NCBI RefSeq assembly: GCF_018390635.1
Contig: NZ_JAHBGE010000011.1
Location: 1-64,000 of the forward strand
Source: Ancylobacter lacus
Lineage (GTDB): Bacteria > Pseudomonadota > Alphaproteobacteria > Rhizobiales > Xanthobacteraceae
DNA length: 64,000 nucleotides
Reading direction: 5' to 3'
Shown: piece after piece, positions 55,567 to 63,429 of the stretch
Position numbering within the stretch: the stretch's first letter is position 1
Layout: each line of letters starts with the position of its first letter
Notes under the pieces: model-generated
The model's input: the letters and a program-made list of their open reading frames with translations, nothing else
The model's database searches: none
What the model was told of the DNA's origin: nothing
Position numbers and translations under genes: made by a program

Positions 55567-55595
55567 GCGACACCTCCCTGACCTTTTGTAGCCCG

Positions 55596-55628
55596 ACCAC
55601 TTTGTTGCCCAAGTGGTATCGTTTCCAC
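55596..55628 (-). promoter_or_regulatory. candidate FruR operators in front of fruB
   Basis: Two overlapping inverted repeats: ACCACTT (55596-55602) with AAGTGGT (55611-55617), and GTGGTATCGTTTCCAC (55613-55628), a LacI-type near-palindrome centred on CG. They lie 30-62 bases upstream of fruB, where a repressor would cover the promoter. Confidence 0.55.
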
Positions 55629-55692
55629 AAAGGATGTCAAAGGAAATTCATATTCCTGCAATGGCTTGGACGGAGCTGCGGCTTGAATGTGG

Positions 55693-55707
55693 CTAAAATC
55701 GCTTTAG
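55693..55707 (+). promoter_or_regulatory. candidate LacI-type operator in the fru gap
   Basis: CTAAAATCGCTTTAG, arms CTAAA and TTTAG around ATCGC, 34 bases before the regulator start. The CG-centred form is like the sites at 55613 and 55724. Confidence 0.4.
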
Positions 55708-55723
55708 GATGAAGCAGATGATT

Positions 55724-55737
55724 TGAAATCGATTGCA
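55724..55737 (+). promoter_or_regulatory. candidate operator overlapping the fruR start region
   Basis: TGAAATCGATTGCA is palindromic at 12 of 14 positions around the CG centre, ending 3 bases before the regulator ATG. A repressor bound here would block its own transcription or initiation. Confidence 0.45.
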
Positions 55738-55740
55738 GCG

Positions 55741-56730
55741 ATGACTGTCAACATAAAGGACGTCGCCCGCGCCGCGGGCGTATCCATCTCCACCGTATCG
55801 CGCGCGCTCGGCAAAGGGCCGGTCAGCGCGGAGGTGCGGGAGCAGGTACAGGCTGCCGTGAAGGCGACAGGCTACCGGCCCAATCTGTCGGCGCGGCGGC
55901 TGCGCTCCCAGCATACCTTGACCGTCGGGCTCATCGTCGCCGACATCCGCAACCCGTTCTTCACCGCGGTGAGCCGCGCGGTGGAAGATGCCGCCTATCA
56001 GGCCGGCATGCGCGTCATCCTCTGCAACACCGACGAGGACCCCGCGCGCGAGGCGCTCTATGTGCGGCTCATGCAGGAAGAGCGCGTCACCGGCCTCATC
56101 TTCGCCCCGACCCGCGCCACCATCGGCCAGCTCCGCGCCGCACCGTTCGATTTCCCGGTGGTCCTGATCGACCGCGCCGGGCCCGATGGCCAGTTCGACA
56201 CCGTGGTGCTGGACAACCGCGCCGCCAGCGCCGCCCTCGTCGAGCATCTTGCGGTACAGGGCTATCGCCGCATCGGCGGCCTGTTCGGCGGCACCAGCAC
56301 CACCGGCCTCGAGCGCGAGGCCGGCTTCTCCGCGGCGATGGCGGCCCACGGGCTCGCGGGGGAAAGCCGCTTCGTGGCCCCGAACGCCGCCGCCGCCGAA
56401 GCCGAGGCGATGGCCTGGCTCGCGAGCCCGGCACGGCCCGAGGCGCTCGTGCTCTCCAACGGCCTTCTGCTGACCGGCGCGGTGAAGGCGGCGCGGGCGC
56501 ATGGCCTGCGGATTCCCGAGGACATCGGCCTCGCCGGCTTCGACAACGAAACCTGGACCGGGCTGGTGCAGCCCGGCCTCACCGTCATCGAGCAGCCGGT
56601 GGAGACGATCGGGCGGGAGGCCATGGCGCTGCTGTTCCAGCGCCTCAAGACGCCGCAGGCGCCGACCCGGAAGGTGGTTCTGTCCGGCACCTGCCTGGTG
56701 CGCGGCTCGACTGCCGCCCGCGCCGGCTGA
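55741..56730 (+). CDS. LacI-family regulator of the fructose operon
   Basis: Repressor of 329 residues. The N-terminal HTH has IKDVARAAGVSISTVSRALG and the hinge helix region NLSARRLRS. The periplasmic-binding-like sensor has TVGLIVADIRNPFFTAVSRA and EDIGLAGFDNETWTGLVQPG. ATG at 55741 is standard for the family; the TTG upstream overlaps an operator. Divergence from fruBKA indicates that it controls that operon, probably with a fructose phosphate as inducer (inferred). It is convergent with the NrsF-like gene. Confidence 0.9.
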   Translation: MTVNIKDVARAAGVSISTVSRALGKGPVSAEVREQVQAAVKATGYRPNLSARRLRSQHTLTVGLIVADIRNPFFTAVSRAVEDAAYQAGMRVILCNTDEDPAREALYVRLMQEERVTGLIFAPTRATIGQLRAAPFDFPVVLIDRAGPDGQFDTVVLDNRAASAALVEHLAVQGYRRIGGLFGGTSTTGLEREAGFSAAMAAHGLAGESRFVAPNAAAAEAEAMAWLASPARPEALVLSNGLLLTGAVKAARAHGLRIPEDIGLAGFDNETWTGLVQPGLTVIEQPVETIGREAMALLFQRLKTPQAPTRKVVLSGTCLVRGSTAARAG

Positions 56731-56763
56731 ATCCGCCCGACCGGCGTCAGGCGAGCGGCCCGC

Positions 56764-57399
56764 TCACCACGCCAGCACCCGGCGCCCCAGCACCGCACCC
56801 AGCCCCGTCACGATCAGCGTCGCACCGCTGTACCAGGTCAGGACGAACAACGGCGAATCGTCGGGGCAGTGGAGGGCGTAGAGGCTGGCCCCGAAGCCTG
56901 CCGCCATCAGACCGGCCACGGCACCCGCGCGCGCCGGGTTCGCCGGGGCGCCCTGGCGCAGCGCCAGCAGCGCCGCCACCAGCAGGGGCGCGGCCAGCAG
57001 GGGAATGAAGGTGAGACAGGCCCGCGGGTTGCGCCCGACCAGCGCCGTCATCCACCCCGAAGCCGGCGTCACCAGCATCTCGCCCGCCACCCCCGCCGCC
57101 AGCAGCACGGGCGGCACCAGCATGAGCGCGACCGCCGGGCGCGGATCGGCACCCGGGCGGCACAGCCGGAGCGCCAGCACGCAGGCGGCGGCGCCGAGCG
57201 CGAAACTGACGCCGATCTTCAGCAGCACACGCGGCTCCGCGAGCATCCGCGACAGCTCCGGCCGCAGATGAAGCGCGCCGGCGAAGAGCAGCACCGAGAC
57301 GAGCAGTCCAGCCGGCAGCAGCAGCGCCAGCAGGGTTTCCGGCGCGCGCCCGGCCCGCTCGTCGCGGGCAAGGCCGCGTATGAGTTCGTCCGTCTTCAC
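56764..57399 (-). CDS. NrsF/DUF1109-type membrane anti-sigma factor
   Basis: Protein of 211 residues with six predicted membrane helices, N-terminal MKTDELIRGLARDERAG and later ALHCPDDSPLFVLTWYSGA, both characteristic of DUF1109 (NrsF) proteins. In Caulobacter NrsF holds the ECF factor SigF at the membrane; the paired Cys residues fit a redox-sensing role. It lies 25 bases past the sigma gene, the usual pairing. Confidence 0.88.
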   Translation of the reverse strand: MKTDELIRGLARDERAGRAPETLLALLLPAGLLVSVLLFAGALHLRPELSRMLAEPRVLLKIGVSFALGAAACVLALRLCRPGADPRPAVALMLVPPVLLAAGVAGEMLVTPASGWMTALVGRNPRACLTFIPLLAAPLLVAALLALRQGAPANPARAGAVAGLMAAGFGASLYALHCPDDSPLFVLTWYSGATLIVTGLGAVLGRRVLAW

Positions 57400-57424
57400 C
57401 GCTCGAGGCTCCTCATTTCCGTCC

Positions 57425-57973
57425 TCAGGTCTCGGAGCGCAGCCGCGCCGACAGGGTGGCGAACGCCCGGTGCAGCGTCACCCGCACGGCGCCCGGCGTC
57501 ATCCCCATGCGCGCGGCGGTGTCGCCGATCGAGTTGCCGTCCACCGCGATCGCCGACAGCACGGCGCGCTGCTTCTCCGGCAGCCGCGAGAGGTGGCGCT
57601 CGACCTCGGCGGCGTCGGTGCCGGGGCGTTCCGGCTCCGCCGGGATGAGCTCGGCGAAGTCCTCGATCGGCACATGCACCCGGCGTCCCCGCTGGCGGAG
57701 ATGATCCACCAGCTTGTTGCGGGCGACGGTCCACAGCCACGGCGCCAGCGGGCTGTCGGGCCGCCAGGTGTGGCGCTTGAGATGGACCGCCAGCAGGGTC
57801 TCCTGCACGATGTCCTCCGTCTCTGCAGTCGCCGCGCCATAGCCGGCGAGCCGGCGCCGGACCACCGCCCGCAGCGCCGGCGCGATTTCGCGGAGCAGCC
57901 CCTCATAGGCGGCGCTGTCGCCGGCCAGGCCGGCCCGCATCCATTCTGACCAACGCCGCTCGCGGTCGTCCAT
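57425..57973 (-). CDS. ECF RNA polymerase sigma factor (SigF-like)
   Basis: Sigma-70 family protein of 182 residues. Region 2 (about 25-95) has YEGLLREIAPALRAVVRRRL, TEDIVQETLLAVH and PLAPWLWTVARNKLVDHLR. Region 4 (about 125-180) has LPEKQRAVLSAIAVDGNSI and TPGAVRVTLHRAF. ATG at 57973 is used; GTG at 57979, two codons upstream, is equally possible. It is released from the neighbouring NrsF-like protein under stress. A GTAAC-N17-CGTAG pair lies just upstream on the same strand and might be its own promoter. Confidence 0.92.
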   Translation of the reverse strand: MDDRERRWSEWMRAGLAGDSAAYEGLLREIAPALRAVVRRRLAGYGAATAETEDIVQETLLAVHLKRHTWRPDSPLAPWLWTVARNKLVDHLRQRGRRVHVPIEDFAELIPAEPERPGTDAAEVERHLSRLPEKQRAVLSAIAVDGNSIGDTAARMGMTPGAVRVTLHRAFATLSARLRSET

Positions 57974-58273
57974 CGGCACGTTCCCGCACTCCCTACGTTC
58001 CCGGACCGGCGGACGTTACAGCGGTGACGTCACTTCTTCGTCCGCCGCGCAACCGCAGCGGCGGAGGCAATGCTGGTACCGCAGCGCCGGCCGGGAGAGA
58101 AGGGGGAACGTTTCGGGTCGGACGGGAGCGCCTGGGCAAGGTCGTCGCGGCCATGCCGGGAGAGGCGGAACAGGCCGCGGAAACCTTCGGCAATGCTCGG
58201 AGCAACGGCTGAAACGTGGCTGGCGTAAAGAGGCGGCTCTTCCAACCGCTCGGGGCCGGCGCCCACGACGGAC
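57974..58273. other. 300-base divergent gap between sigma factor and macA
   Basis: No gene is supported here. On the minus strand GTAAC (58015-58019) and CGTAG (57993-57997), 17 bases apart, form a possible ECF promoter for the sigma gene, although the implied start lies very close to its ribosome site. The rest is GC-rich with no clear promoter for macA. Confidence 0.4.
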
Positions 58274-59536
58274 GTGCTGATACCGGACATCACCTTGACG
58301 CGACCTTCGATCCGCCTCGCCCGCCGATGGCTTGCCGCTCTTCTCCTCCTTGCTCTCGTCGGCGGCGGCTGGCTCGCGCAGGCCCGCCTCGCGGCCCCCG
58401 CCGCGCCCGGTTTCATCACCGCCGAGGTTCGGCGCGGGGATATCGAGCAGACCGTGCTCGCCACCGGAACCCTGAAGCCCTCCAAGCTGGTGGCCGTGGG
58501 TGCGCAGGTCTCCGGCCGCATCACCTCCGTGCCGGTCGTGCTGGGCCAGAAGGTGGCGAAGGGCGCCCTGCTGGCCGAAATCGACTCGGTGACGCAGGAA
58601 AACGAGCTGCGCACCGCCCGGGCCGGCCTCGCCAATGTCCGCGCCCAGCTTGCGGAAAAGCAGGCCACCCTTACGCTGAAACAGGCCACTCTGGACCGCA
58701 GCGAGCGGATGCTGGCCAAGGACGCTGTCTCCAGGGCCGATTATGACACCGCGGTCGCCGATGTCGCGGTGACCAAGGCCCAGATCGCGGCGCTGGAAGC
58801 ACAGATCGACGAGGCGCAGGTCTCGGTCGCCACCGCGCAGGCCAATCTCGGCTACACCCGCATCACCGCCCCGATCGACGGCACCGTCCTCGCGATCGTC
58901 AGCCAGGAGGGCCAGACGGTGAACGCGGCGCAGAGCGCGCCGACGATCGTCATCCTCGGCCGGCTCGACGTGATGACCATCCGCGCGGAGATTTCCGAGG
59001 CGGACATCGTTCAGGTGCAGCCCGGGCAGGCGCTGTATTTCACCATTCTCGGCGAGCCGGCGCGGCGCTACGATGCCACGTTGGGCTTCATCGAGCCGGC
59101 ACCGGAATCGGTGCGCAGCGACTCCAGCTTCAGCTCGTCGACCACCTCCTCCAGCTCCAGTTCGTCGAGTTCCAGCACCTCGTCGGAAGCGGTCTACTAC
59201 AACGGGATCTTCGACGTGCCGAACCCCGATGGGCGGCTGCGCACCTACATGACCGCGGAGGTGCACATCGTGCTCGGCGCGGCGCGGGGGGTGCTCACCG
59301 TTCCCTCCTCGGCGGTCGACACCGCCGCCGACGGCCGCCATACCGTCCGCGTTCTCGGAACCGACGGCAAGGCCAGCGTGAGGACGGTCGTGATCGGCCT
59401 CGATGACAAGGCGATGGCGGAGGTGCGTGACGGGCTGGCCGAGGGCGAACGTGTGGTGATCGGCGAGGCGAGCACCACCACGGCTCCGGCCATGGGCGGG
59501 CCCGGCGGCCCGCCGCCCGGTCCGATGGGGTTCTGA
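58274..59536 (+). CDS. macA: MacA-type membrane fusion protein of an ABC efflux system
   Basis: Periplasmic adaptor of 420 residues. The N-terminal membrane anchor (about 17-38) is followed by a barrel-sandwich hybrid domain (VLATGTLKPSKLVAVGAQVSGRI), a coiled-coil hairpin (about 110-185), the second lipoyl half (LGYTRITAPIDGTVLAI), and a beta-barrel and membrane-proximal part. A run of about 25 Ser/Thr residues (about 281-306) sits inside the beta-barrel just before EAVYYNGIFDVPNPDG. The start is GTG at 58274 with only a weak ribosome site; a TTG at 58295 is possible. It is 3 bases before macB. Confidence 0.9.
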   Translation: MLIPDITLTRPSIRLARRWLAALLLLALVGGGWLAQARLAAPAAPGFITAEVRRGDIEQTVLATGTLKPSKLVAVGAQVSGRITSVPVVLGQKVAKGALLAEIDSVTQENELRTARAGLANVRAQLAEKQATLTLKQATLDRSERMLAKDAVSRADYDTAVADVAVTKAQIAALEAQIDEAQVSVATAQANLGYTRITAPIDGTVLAIVSQEGQTVNAAQSAPTIVILGRLDVMTIRAEISEADIVQVQPGQALYFTILGEPARRYDATLGFIEPAPESVRSDSSFSSSTTSSSSSSSSSSTSSEAVYYNGIFDVPNPDGRLRTYMTAEVHIVLGAARGVLTVPSSAVDTAADGRHTVRVLGTDGKASVRTVVIGLDDKAMAEVRDGLAEGERVVIGEASTTTAPAMGGPGGPPPGPMGF

Positions 59537-59539
59537 GCG

Positions 59540-61582
59540 ATGGCCGAGCCACTGCTCAACCTGCGCGCCGTGCGGCGCGACTACCCCTCGGGCGAGGGCA
59601 CGCTTGCCGTGCTCAAGGGGATCGACCTCGCCATCGAGGCGGGCGAGATGGTCGCCATCGTCGGCCCTTCCGGGTCCGGCAAGTCGACCCTGATGAACCT
59701 GCTCGGCGGCCTCGACCGCCCCACCTCCGGCAGCTACCGGATCGCCGGGCGCGAGGTCGGCACGCTGGAGCCGGACGAGCTGGCCGCGCTGCGACGCGAA
59801 CATTTCGGCTTCATTTTCCAGCGCTATCACCTGCTCGGGGAGCTTTCCGCTCTCGGGAATGTGGAAATCCCCGCGATCTACGCCGGTCGCGCCCCGGAGG
59901 AGCGCCGCCGCCGCGCCGCCGGCCTGCTCGCCCGGCTCGGCATGGCGGAGCGCACCGGGCATCGGCCGGGTCAGCTTTCCGGCGGCCAGCAGCAGCGCGT
60001 CTCGATCGCGCGGGCGCTGATGAACGATGCCGCGGTGATCCTCGCGGACGAGCCGACCGGGGCGCTCGACCGCCACAGCGGCGAGGAGGTGCTGCGCATC
60101 CTCGACGAGCTGCATGCCGAGGGCCGCACCGTCGTCATCGTCACCCACGACATGACCGTCGCCAACCGCGCCGGGCGCATCATCGAGATCAGCGATGGCG
60201 CCATCGTCGCGGACCACCGGGTGGAGCGTCCCGCGGCCGGCACCGGCGCCATGGCGGCGAAGCGCGACGGCTTTGGTCCCACCTTGCCGACGGCGCCCGA
60301 GGCCGGCCTGCCGCCGCCGGACCGGGAGGAGCCCGCACCACCCGAGCCCGGGGGGCGCGGGGTCGGGCGGGTGAGAGCCTTTGCCGGGCGGCTGGGGGAA
60401 GCCTTGCGGATGGCGCTGCTGTCGATGATGGCCCACCGGCTGCGCAGCTTCCTGACGATGCTCGGCATCATCATCGGCATCGCATCCGTCGTGTGCGTCG
60501 TGGCGCTGGGCGAGGGATCGCGCCAGCGTGTGCTCTCCAACATCTCCAGCCTTGGCACCAACACGCTGGAGATCTTTGCCGGCCGTGACTTCGGCGACGT
60601 CCGCTCCGCCAAGATCACGACGCTGGTGGTCGCCGACGCCGAGGCGCTGGCCCGGCAGGCCTATGTCGCCGCCGTTACGCCCACCGTCTCCAGCTCCAGC
60701 ACCGCGCGGTTCGCCGGAAAGGAGGCCAGCGCCCAGGTGAACGGGGTGAGCGAGCAGTATTTCCTCGCCAAGGGCACCAAGCTCGCCCAGGGCCGCTTCT
60801 TTGATGCCGACGCCACCCGCACCCGCGCGCAGGAGGTCGTCATTGACGAAAATACCCGCAAGGCGCTGTTCGGCGGCTTCGCCGGCAGCCCGGTGGGCCA
60901 GGTGATCTTCGTCGGCGACGTGCCGGCGCGGGTGGTGGGCGTCACCCAGCCCCAGCAAGGCGGATTCGGCTCGAGCCAGAACCTCTCGTTGTACCTGCCC
61001 TACACCACGGTGCAGACCCGCGTGCTCGGCTCCACCTCGCTGCGCAGCATCACCGTGCGCGTAAGCGACACCGTGGCCACCGACCTTGCCGAGCAGGCGG
61101 TGACGCAGTTCCTCGCCCGCCGCCACGGCGCCAAGGACTTCTTCATCCTCAACACCGACGACATCCGCCAGACGATCACCGCCACCACCCGCACCATGAC
61201 AGTGCTGATCGCGGTGATCGCGGTCATCTCGCTGGTGGTCGGCGGCATCGGGGTCATGAACATCATGCTCGTCTCGGTGTCCGAACGCGTCGGCGAGATC
61301 GGCGTGCGGATGGCGGTCGGGGCCCGGCAGGCCGATATTCTCCAGCAGTTCCTGATCGAGGCCATGCTGGTCTGCCTGCTGGGCGGGGTGCTCGGCATCG
61401 CGCTGGCGCTCGGCTTCGGGGTGGCGTTCAGCCGCCTCACCACCAGTTTCAGCCTCGTCTACTCCAGCACCGCCATCCTTGCGGCGGTGCTGTGCTCGAC
61501 GGCGATCGGCCTGCTGTTCGGCTATCTCCCGGCGCGCCGCGCCTCCCGGCTCGACCCGGTGGCGGCGCTGGCGCGGGGGTGA
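59540..61582 (+). CDS. macB: MacB-type ABC transporter (ATPase-permease fusion)
   Basis: Protein of 680 residues. The ATPase domain (1-230) has Walker A GPSGSGKS, signature [15 protein letters not shown] and Walker [15 protein letters not shown] Pro/Glu-rich linker (about 235-275) leads to the membrane domain with one helix ([20 protein letters not shown]), a large periplasmic domain (about 310-550) and three C-terminal helices including [21 protein letters not shown]. With MacA and an outer-membrane channel encoded elsewhere it would export macrolide-like compounds, lipids or peptides. The stop is 5 bases from that of the convergent nitrilase gene. Confidence 0.94.
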   Translation: MAEPLLNLRAVRRDYPSGEGTLAVLKGIDLAIEAGEMVAIVGPSGSGKSTLMNLLGGLDRPTSGSYRIAGREVGTLEPDELAALRREHFGFIFQRYHLLGELSALGNVEIPAIYAGRAPEERRRRAAGLLARLGMAERTGHRPGQLSGGQQQRVSIARALMNDAAVILADEPTGALDRHSGEEVLRILDELHAEGRTVVIVTHDMTVANRAGRIIEISDGAIVADHRVERPAAGTGAMAAKRDGFGPTLPTAPEAGLPPPDREEPAPPEPGGRGVGRVRAFAGRLGEALRMALLSMMAHRLRSFLTMLGIIIGIASVVCVVALGEGSRQRVLSNISSLGTNTLEIFAGRDFGDVRSAKITTLVVADAEALARQAYVAAVTPTVSSSSTARFAGKEASAQVNGVSEQYFLAKGTKLAQGRFFDADATRTRAQEVVIDENTRKALFGGFAGSPVGQVIFVGDVPARVVGVTQPQQGGFGSSQNLSLYLPYTTVQTRVLGSTSLRSITVRVSDTVATDLAEQAVTQFLARRHGAKDFFILNTDDIRQTITATTRTMTVLIAVIAVISLVVGGIGVMNIMLVSVSERVGEIGVRMAVGARQADILQQFLIEAMLVCLLGGVLGIALALGFGVAFSRLTTSFSLVYSSTAILAAVLCSTAIGLLFGYLPARRASRLDPVAALARG

Positions 61583-61587
61583 GCCGT

Positions 61588-63309
61588 TCAGCCCTGCGGC
61601 GCGACCAGCGGCTGGTAGTGGTGGGGCTGGCGCATCACCATCAAGTCCTTGCGGCGCACGACATTCGTGGGGTAGCGGCTGTCGAGGTTGGTGGTGTCGA
61701 CCTCCGCCGCCACGACCCCCTCGCCCTCGGCGAGGATCGCCTCGCGGCGGGGGAACTCGAAGGTGTCCGGCCCGAACACCCCGCTCTTGCCGCGATAGCC
61801 GGCCGCCTCGTCCAGCACATTGGCAAAGGCGAGGAAGCAGTTGTTCTCGCCGGCCCGCGCCCGCATCAGGTGCCAGTGATGGGGGTCGGCGCCGGTGGGG
61901 ATCGGGTAGTTCTGCGCGACCGCGGTGCCGGCATGGCCGAAGCTCAGCGCCCCGCGCAAGGCCGCCGGGCAGGCGATGAGATCGCACCCCCGCAGCGCCA
62001 GCACGCGGCCGGCCTCGGGGAAGGCCGCGTCGTGACCGATGAGGAGACCGATGCGTCCGATCCGGGTATCGAACACACCCCACTGCGCGCCAGGCGTCGC
62101 CCAATTAGGGTCGGTGGCGTCGAGATGCAGCTTGCGGTAGCAGCCGACCAGCCCCTCCGGCCCGGCGAGCGCCGCGCTGTTGTACAGCGTGCCGCCCTCC
62201 TCCTCGGCGAAGCCGGCGGCGATATAGAGACCATGGCGGGCGGCCAGCGCGATGAGGCCGGCCACCGCGGCGCCGTCCCGCGGCACCGGGTTCGGCGCGT
62301 CGAGCCCGGTGAGGGCGCGCTCCGGCAGCACCACCATCTCCGCGCCGTCGGCCCGCGCCGCGGCCACCAGCTCGCCGATCCGGGCGAGATTGGCCTCGAT
62401 GCCGCCGCCGGGCGCGAACTGCGCCACCGCCACCCGCGAACGACGGCCCGGCGGCAGCGGACGGTGACCGTAGAGGCCGAAGAAGTCGAGCGGGTTCCAG
62501 CTATAGGTGCTGGTCGGCAGCTCCATGTAGAGCTCGGGCCGGCGCTGGGCGAAGGCGGGCTCGCCGAGCACGCGGCGGGCGCGGGCCTTCTCGAGGTCGA
62601 CCTGCGCATAGGCGATGCCGTCGCCGGCATCAACCACCGCCTCGATCGCGCCGTCCGGGCCGATCACGCAGCTTCCGCCGGAGAACTGCACCGTGCGCTC
62701 CAGCCCCCAGCGGTTCGCCTCGATGACATAGGTGCTGTTCTCGAAGGCGCGGGTGATCCAGTAGGGCGCCGGGGTGCGCTCGGCCAGCCAGTTCGAGATG
62801 TGGCAGATGATGTCCGCCCCCTGCAGCGCCACCAGACGCGCGGTCTCGACGAAATGGATGTCCATGCAGATCAGCATGGCGATGCGCCCGACCGGTGTCT
62901 CGAAAACCCGGTGGCCGAGGTCGCCCGGCGCCGACCATTTCGGCTCGGAGATATAGGGGTGGGTCTTGCGGTGGGTGCCGACCACGCCGGCCGGGCCGAT
63001 CAGCACCGCCGAATTGAAGTAGAGCCCGGTTTCGGCATCGACCTCGGGCAGGCCGATGACGATGTGGCAGTCCTGCGCCTTCGCCAGCGCGGCGAAGCGC
63101 GCCGTCGTCGGTCCCGGCACCGGTTCGACCTGCGGCGCCACCTCCGCCCGGTCGAACCAGCAATAGCCGGTGGTGCCCATTTCCGGCGTCACGATGAGCT
63201 TCGCCCCGGCGGCGGCGGCCTCGCCGCAGAGTTCCAGAAGGCGCGAGACGTTGCGCTCCTTCTCGCCGAGGGTGGGCTCGAACTGGACGGTGGCGACCTT
63301 GTGCGGCAT
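61588..63309 (-). CDS. tandem nitrilase-family protein, second domain lacking the catalytic Cys
   Basis: Protein of 573 residues made of two carbon-nitrogen hydrolase domains. Domain 1 (about 1-270) has the full triad: Glu43 in VTPEMGTTGY, Lys115 in THRKTHPYI, Cys148 in LICMDIH. Domain 2 (about 290-560) keeps Glu330 (VLPERALTG) and Lys393 (CYRKLHLD) but has Gly425 in LLIGHDAAF where Cys is expected. It probably hydrolyses an amide or nitrile with domain 1 only. ATG at 63309 has GGAG seven bases upstream; an earlier ATG at 63327 is less likely. The next gene upstream on the same strand is a formamidase-type gene. Confidence 0.88.
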   Translation of the reverse strand: MPHKVATVQFEPTLGEKERNVSRLLELCGEAAAAGAKLIVTPEMGTTGYCWFDRAEVAPQVEPVPGPTTARFAALAKAQDCHIVIGLPEVDAETGLYFNSAVLIGPAGVVGTHRKTHPYISEPKWSAPGDLGHRVFETPVGRIAMLICMDIHFVETARLVALQGADIICHISNWLAERTPAPYWITRAFENSTYVIEANRWGLERTVQFSGGSCVIGPDGAIEAVVDAGDGIAYAQVDLEKARARRVLGEPAFAQRRPELYMELPTSTYSWNPLDFFGLYGHRPLPPGRRSRVAVAQFAPGGGIEANLARIGELVAAARADGAEMVVLPERALTGLDAPNPVPRDGAAVAGLIALAARHGLYIAAGFAEEEGGTLYNSAALAGPEGLVGCYRKLHLDATDPNWATPGAQWGVFDTRIGRIGLLIGHDAAFPEAGRVLALRGCDLIACPAALRGALSFGHAGTAVAQNYPIPTGADPHHWHLMRARAGENNCFLAFANVLDEAAGYRGKSGVFGPDTFEFPRREAILAEGEGVVAAEVDTTNLDSRYPTNVVRRKDLMVMRQPHHYQPLVAPQG

Positions 63310-63390
63310 GGGCGAAGCTCCGGGCATGCGGGGGCGATCGGCGCCCGGGCGCGCGCCGCGGGTGCCGCTGGAAGGTGATGGGCCGGCTTC

Positions 63391-63420
63391 GCGGGGAGGA
63401 AGGCCACGCTCCCTCCCCGC
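63391..63420 (-). repeat. 9-bp perfect hairpin after the amidase gene
   Basis: GCGGGGAGG (63391-63399) and CCTCCCCGC (63412-63420) are perfect complements around a 12-base loop, 9 bases past the amidase stop. No U-run follows, so it may be mRNA-end protection, a Rho-independent-like pause, or chance. Confidence 0.45.
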
Positions 63421-63429
63421 GCGGCGGCG

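Noticed and set aside
53200-55581. Open frame of 793 codons antisense to fruB
   Set aside because: No domain signal; the fruB strand has all three phospho-histidine motifs.
58016-62104. Open frame of 1362 codons on the minus strand opposite macA-macB
   Set aside because: Its translation is low-complexity Arg/Gly/His-rich, typical of the antisense frame of GC-rich genes, while the plus strand encodes two clear transporter proteins.
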